Assembly: GCA_937863215.1 (NCBI GenBank)
Contig: CALMFQ010000473.1
Location: 1-8,740, forward strand
Direction of reading: 5' to 3'
From: an uncultured Pseudomonadota bacterium
Lineage (GTDB): Bacteria; Pseudomonadota; Gammaproteobacteria; Burkholderiales; SCOH01
DNA: 8,740 nucleotides
A program made the translations under genes and the position numbers. Position 1 is the first letter of the stretch, and each line of letters opens with the position of its first letter. Shown piece by piece: positions 6,714-8,740 of the stretch. The notes under the pieces were generated by a model that saw only the letters and a list, made by a program, of their open reading frames with translations, was not told the origin of the DNA and did no database searches.

Positions 6714-7123
6714 TGCGGCGTGGTTTGTTACTGATCGCGTTTCTGCTGGCTGCGTGCGGCAAGCAGCCGGCCGACCGGACTCAGCCGGAAGCCGCGCCGG
6801 TGGTGTGTGCCGACCTGGTCAAGGGATGCCGTGTCGGGCAGGTAACGGTGCAAACCGATCTGCCGCCGACGGCAATGCAGCAATTCAGCTTGCTGGTGGA
6901 TGCTCCCGGTGCCACGGAGGTCCATGCCGACCTGAACATGGTCGAGATGGACATGGGGCCGAATCGTTACCGGCTGTTACCGCAGAACGGTCGTTTCGTG
7001 GCCGCGGTAACGCTGCCGATGTGCGTTTCCGGCCGTGCCGAGTGGCTGCTGACGCTGGAGGTGGACGGTAAGCCGTTGAAGTTGCAATTTGCTACACAGG
7101 GCAAGCGTAGCCAGCCTCACTGA
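6713..7123 (+). CDS. Small lipoprotein, uncharacterised, possibly YtkA-like fold
   Basis: 136 residues. MRRGLLLIAFLLAAC is a lipoprotein signal peptide with lipobox L-A-A-Cys15. Gly at +2 does not signal inner-membrane retention, so outer-membrane anchoring is expected. The remainder is a single small beta-rich domain. Its 'M-D-M-G-x-N-x-Y-x-L', 'NGRFVAAVTLPMC' and 'GRAEWLLTLEVDGKPLKLQF' recall YtkA-like or other immunoglobulin-like periplasmic domains; this is a weak inference. Three further cysteines (32, 39, 104) and a Met/His-containing stretch HADLNMVEMDM (71-81) could hold a disulphide or a metal. An ATG at 6710 is directly in frame, but GGAGG at 6703-6707 is better spaced for the ATG at 6713, which overlaps the Nudix stop as TGATG. 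It is probably translated in the same operon. Confidence 0.82.
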   Translation: MRRGLLLIAFLLAACGKQPADRTQPEAAPVVCADLVKGCRVGQVTVQTDLPPTAMQQFSLLVDAPGATEVHADLNMVEMDMGPNRYRLLPQNGRFVAAVTLPMCVSGRAEWLLTLEVDGKPLKLQFATQGKRSQPH

Positions 7124-7320
7124 TCGGCATCGGGTTCCGGCCCGGTTGGTTTGTCGCTGCCGGCGATCTTGTACTGCTCGTTGGCCCACTGACCGAGATC
7201 GATCAGCTTGCAGCGCCGCGAGCAGAACGGGCGGTACGGATTGGCTGGCGAAAACTCGGCGGCCTGCTTGCAGATCGGGCAGTTTACGTAGCGCACGGCT
7301 TGGGTGTCGGAGTCGGTCAT
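7117..7320 (-). CDS. yacG: DNA gyrase inhibitor YacG (zinc-ribbon protein)
   Basis: 67 residues, normal for YacG. YacG binds the C-terminal part of GyrB and blocks DNA binding by gyrase. The zinc knuckle is intact: Cys14-x2-Cys17-x15-Cys33-x3-Cys37 (CPIC ... CSRRC), followed by the signature KLIDLGQWANEQYKI, then a short acidic, disordered tail. The ATG at 7320 gives the usual short N-terminus (MTDSDTQAVRYVNCP). An in-frame ATG at 7359 would add 13 residues not typical of the family. No clear Shine-Dalgarno precedes 7320. A TATATT on the minus strand (7333-7328) lies so close to the ATG that, if it were a -10, the message would be nearly leaderless. The 3' end overlaps that of the convergent lipoprotein gene by 7 bases. 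It is not next to coaE or zapD here, its common partners. Confidence 0.95.
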   Translation of the reverse strand: MTDSDTQAVRYVNCPICKQAAEFSPANPYRPFCSRRCKLIDLGQWANEQYKIAGSDKPTGPEPDADQ

Positions 7321-7415
7321 TGGCTGGAATATAGGCACTGGGATCAGAGGCTGGCGCATGTTAAGCGAGTCGAGGGGCGGCTGGCAAACACTCGCCGACG
7401 GGCGGCTCATCGCGC

Positions 7416-7432
7416 TGTTCTATCGTGGTGCG
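7416..7432 (+). promoter_or_regulatory. Candidate distal NtrC-binding site
   Basis: TGTTCT-N5-GGTGCG compares with the NtrC dyad TGCACY-N5-GGTGCA. The right half matches five of six positions and the left half four. Its centre is 21 bp from that of the proximal site, about two helical turns, as needed for cooperative dimers on one face of DNA. It lies about 119 bases upstream of the predicted start of transcription. On its own it would be unconvincing; the spacing adds weight. Confidence 0.42.
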
Positions 7433-7436
7433 CATC

Positions 7437-7453
7437 TGCACTGTATTGGTGCT
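7437..7453 (+). promoter_or_regulatory. Candidate proximal NtrC-binding site (near consensus)
   Basis: TGCACT-GTATT-GGTGCT matches the known NtrC dyad TGCACC-ATATT-GGTGCA closely: both half-sites and the 5-bp spacer are kept, the left half fits TGCACY fully, and only the last base of the right half deviates. It is centred about 98 bases upstream of the predicted sigma-54 start, the usual distance for an enhancer site. Binding by NtrC is inferred from sequence and position. Confidence 0.62.
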
Positions 7454-7516
7454 TTGGTGTGGACTCCTGATCTGCAAAAATTCTCTATGCATTGTTTTGC
7501 AAAAGAAAAATACTTC

Positions 7517-7532
7517 TGGCACATAAGCTGCT
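7517..7532 (+). promoter_or_regulatory. Sigma-54 (RpoN) -24/-12 promoter of the TorF-family gene
   Basis: TGGCACATAAGCTGCT fits TGGCACG-N4-TTGCW with two mismatches. The invariant GG (7518-7519) and GC (7530-7531) are exactly ten bases apart. A C precedes the T, as in the consensus. Transcription should start about 12 bases after the -12 element, near 7543. Upstream NtrC-like dyads support an activator-dependent promoter. No competing sigma-70 promoter was evident for the gene. Confidence 0.7.
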
Positions 7533-7574
7533 AATAAATTTGCGGGATTACTCAACCAACGAGGGGGAACCGCA

Positions 7575-7643
7575 ATGCCATCCAAATTCAAAACTTCCAT
7601 AAGTGTTGCGGGCGTCTCTCGCCCCGCCTGGCGCAGCCGATAG
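7575..7643 (+). CDS. Possible 22-residue leader peptide upstream of the TorF-family gene
   Basis: ATG at 7575 is preceded at seven bases by AGGGGG (7562-7567), a stronger Shine-Dalgarno than that of most genes in this window. The frame runs 22 codons (MPSKFKTSIS..., ending in Arg-Ser-Arg) to a TAG at 7641-7643, which is 65 bases before the porin ATG. The peptide is basic and resembles no family I know. It has no run of one amino acid as in classical attenuator peptides. Codons 12-18 cover the GC-rich hairpin at 7608-7627, so a ribosome here would open that structure. It may be a regulatory upstream ORF or a chance frame. Confidence 0.33.
   Translation: MPSKFKTSISVAGVSRPAWRSR
7608..7627 (+). 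other. GC-rich hairpin in the leader of the TorF-family gene
   Basis: GCGGGCG (7608-7614) pairs with CGCCCCGC (7620-7627) around a five-base loop TCTCT, giving seven G-C pairs with one bulged C. No T-run follows, so it is not an intrinsic terminator. It lies within the short leader ORF. Confidence 0.45.
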
Positions 7644-7708
7644 CTCTGGACCGAATCCTGCGGCGCAATCCATAAGCCAACCGACTTTAAAGAACTGAAG
7701 GAATAAAC

Positions 7709-8533
7709 ATGATGTTGAAAAAAACTGCGATCACCCTTGCCGTTGCTTTGTCTGGCGCAGCACCCATGACCCACGCAGCGGATGCCTCACCGTTCACGCT
7801 GACTGCCAACGTCAATCTGGTCTCGGATTATTATTTCCGTGGCCTGAGCCAGACTTGGCACAAGCCTGCGCTGCAGGGCGGTGCCGATGTAAGTCATCCC
7901 AGTGGACTATACGCTGGCGTTTGGTCGTCGAATGTCAGCGGCAACCAGTTTGCCGGTGGCTCGCAGGAGATCGACTACTATGGCGGTTACAACGCCAAAA
8001 TGAATGACGACCTGACGCTGACCGCAGGTGGCTACGGCTACTACTACCCAGGCGCCAATTACAGCAAGGCGACTTCAGCCGTGTATGAACGTCAAAGTTA
8101 CAACACGTTCGAACTGAATGCTGGCGTCACCTGGAAATGGCTGAGCGGCAAGTATTCGTATTCCTTGACCGATTACTTCGGTATCAACCAGAAAACCGGT
8201 TACGACGGCAAAAGCAAGGGCACCGGTTATCTGGAGTTAAATGCCAGCTATAACGTCACTGACGATATCGCTATCGCCGCACATGCTGGTTGGACGCATA
8301 TCACTGCCAAACTGGCAAACGGAGCCACTACTGTCGGCGGAGCCAGCGATCCAAGCTACAAGGATTACAAGCTGGGTGTTACCAAATCCTTCAAAGATGG
8401 CTGGAACGTCGGGCTGGCTTACGTGAAGGCATCCAATACCGCCTTTTACGACAAAACAGCTTCCGCTGTTGGCAGCGACATCTCGGACCTGGGCGAAGGC
8501 CGATTTGTCGTCTCCGCCGGGCGTAGTTTCTGA
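7709..8533 (+). CDS. TorF / TIGR02001-family putative outer-membrane porin
   Basis: 274 residues. Residues 1-23 form a signal peptide (MMLKKTAITLAVALSGAAPM-THA, cut before ADASP). The mature protein starts with the family hallmark 'LTANVNLVSDYYFRGLSQT' (31-49), followed by GGADVSHPSGLYAGVWSSNV, QEIDYYGGY and alternating aromatic/polar strands typical of a beta-barrel. It ends in VVSAGRSF, with a terminal Phe as in substrates of the outer-membrane assembly machine. From memory, members often precede glnK and amtB in betaproteobacteria; the substrate is not established. AAGGA (7698-7702) serves either of two tandem ATGs (7709, 7712). The gene stands alone between a sigma-54/NtrC-type promoter and a strong terminator, which suggests expression under nitrogen limitation. 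Confidence 0.9.
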   Translation: MMLKKTAITLAVALSGAAPMTHAADASPFTLTANVNLVSDYYFRGLSQTWHKPALQGGADVSHPSGLYAGVWSSNVSGNQFAGGSQEIDYYGGYNAKMNDDLTLTAGGYGYYYPGANYSKATSAVYERQSYNTFELNAGVTWKWLSGKYSYSLTDYFGINQKTGYDGKSKGTGYLELNASYNVTDDIAIAAHAGWTHITAKLANGATTVGGASDPSYKDYKLGVTKSFKDGWNVGLAYVKASNTAFYDKTASAVGSDISDLGEGRFVVSAGRSF

Positions 8534-8547
8534 TCCTTGTTCAGTGG

Positions 8548-8586
8548 AAAAGTCAGGCGATGGTTGCGACCATCGCCTGACTTTTT
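8548..8586. terminator. Strong Rho-independent terminator, bidirectional
   Basis: Bases 8548-8564 pair perfectly with 8569-8585 (17 bp) around a TGCG loop, with five T on the plus side and four T on the minus side (complement of 8548-8551). It starts 14 bases after the porin stop codon and ends transcription of that gene. It can also stop the convergent gene at the right edge. Confidence 0.93.
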
Positions 8587-8598
8587 GGCGAACGCGCT

Positions 8599-8629
8599 CG
8601 GCAACGCCAAGTTGACGACGGCGTTGCCG
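8599..8629. repeat. Second inverted repeat between convergent genes
   Basis: CGGCAACGCC (8599-8608) and GGCGTTGCCG (8620-8629) form a perfect 10-bp stem with an 11-base loop. No T-run follows on either strand. It lies between the strong terminator and the stop of the minus-strand gene at the right edge, so it could protect the 3' end of that message or be a protein-binding dyad. Confidence 0.45.
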
Positions 8630-8646
8630 GACAGGTTGATTGGTGG

Positions 8647-8740
8647 CTAGAGGTTGCAGTAAGTCAGGTCAAACTCGACGTCTTGGTCGTACTGGCGCGA
8701 TTTGTCGCTATTGACGATAGGATGCAGGAAACGGACGTTG
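8647..8740 (-). CDS. C-terminal 30 residues of an unidentified minus-strand protein
   Basis: On the minus strand a frame is open from the window edge (first whole codon at 8739) to TAG at 8649-8647. It encodes NVRFLHPIVN, then SDKSRQYDQDVEFDLTYCNL. The residue composition looks like real protein and the convergent layout toward a shared terminator fits a gene end. The family is not recognised. With so little sequence the call is moderate. Confidence 0.5.
   Translation of the reverse strand, partial: NVRFLHPIVNSDKSRQYDQDVEFDLTYCNL

Larger units (their letters stand above)
7321..7708. other. 388-base regulatory region between divergent yacG and the TorF-family gene
   Basis: This gap holds tandem NtrC-like dyads (7416-7453), an A/T-rich tract (about 7474-7515) that may be bent or bind a bending protein, a sigma-54 promoter (7517-7532) and a leader of about 165 bases. 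The leader includes a short ORF and a GC-rich hairpin. The heptamer CCATAAG occurs twice in the leader (7597-7603 and 7670-7676). Inverted arms TTGCGG (7540-7545) and CCGCAA (7570-7575) could close a 6-bp stem that would hold the short ORF's Shine-Dalgarno in its loop. No known riboswitch class was recognised. Confidence 0.6.

Noticed and set aside
7486..7499. Possible IHF site (TATGCA-N4-TTT) between the NtrC dyads and the promoter
   Set aside because: It has three mismatches to WATCAANNNNTTR. The position suits a bending protein and the tract is A/T-rich, but the match is too weak to annotate.
7304..7534. Plus-strand frame of about 76 codons (or 58 from the ATG at 7358) between yacG and the porin gene
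   Set aside because: It begins inside yacG on the opposite strand, lacks a Shine-Dalgarno, and its 3' half lies over the NtrC-like sites and sigma-54 promoter, which explain the sequence better.
7636..7680. Glycine-riboswitch-like words (CTCTGGA, CCGAA, GCAA) in the porin leader
   Set aside because: The order and spacing do not match the glycine aptamer, the CCGAAGG core is missing, and the downstream gene has no glycine link.
8587..8646. Neisserial DNA-uptake-type repeat or mobile-element end near the porin terminator
   Set aside because: No GCCGTCTGAA-like word is present, no target-site duplication was seen, and the dyad has no second copy in this window.

Overview
The window looks like ordinary chromosome of a betaproteobacterium, most likely of the Neisseriales (Chromobacteriaceae or Chitinibacteraceae type). 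This rests on the high GC content, on the neighbourhood argJ / DUF815 ATPase / Nudix-ThiE fusion / yacG, and on a TorF-type outer-membrane protein. The genus cannot be settled from sequence alone. No mobile element, CRISPR array, rRNA or tRNA was seen.

Layout. The left edge holds the 3' end of an AsmA-like gene (+). It converges, across a perfect palindromic terminator, on a minus-strand gene for a periplasmic branched-chain amino-acid-type ABC binding protein. That gene is divergent from mutY (+, A/G-specific adenine glycosylase), which is followed by argJ (+, arginine biosynthesis). Next come a small lower-GC ORF for a predicted three-helix membrane protein and about 320 bases without a gene. 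A tightly packed operon follows: a DUF815 AAA+ ATPase, a MutT-type Nudix hydrolase fused to a ThiE-like domain, and a small lipoprotein. The first two genes overlap by 8 bases; the last two share a TGATG junction. The lipoprotein gene converges on, and overlaps by 7 bases, the minus-strand yacG (gyrase inhibitor). MutY and MutT both belong to the 8-oxoguanine defence system.

The most interesting region is the 388-base gap between yacG and the TorF-family porin gene. It holds a -24/-12 sigma-54 promoter with the GG-N10-GC core intact. About 100 to 120 bases upstream of the predicted start are two tandem NtrC-like dyads, one very close to consensus, with centres 21 bp (two helical turns) apart. 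The predicted 5' leader is about 165 nt. It contains a 22-codon ORF with a strong Shine-Dalgarno and a GC-rich hairpin. The porin gene ends in a textbook 17-bp bidirectional terminator, so it is a single-gene unit. I infer a nitrogen-limitation-regulated outer-membrane protein with a possible second, post-transcriptional layer of control. The right edge carries the last 30 codons of an unidentified minus-strand gene.
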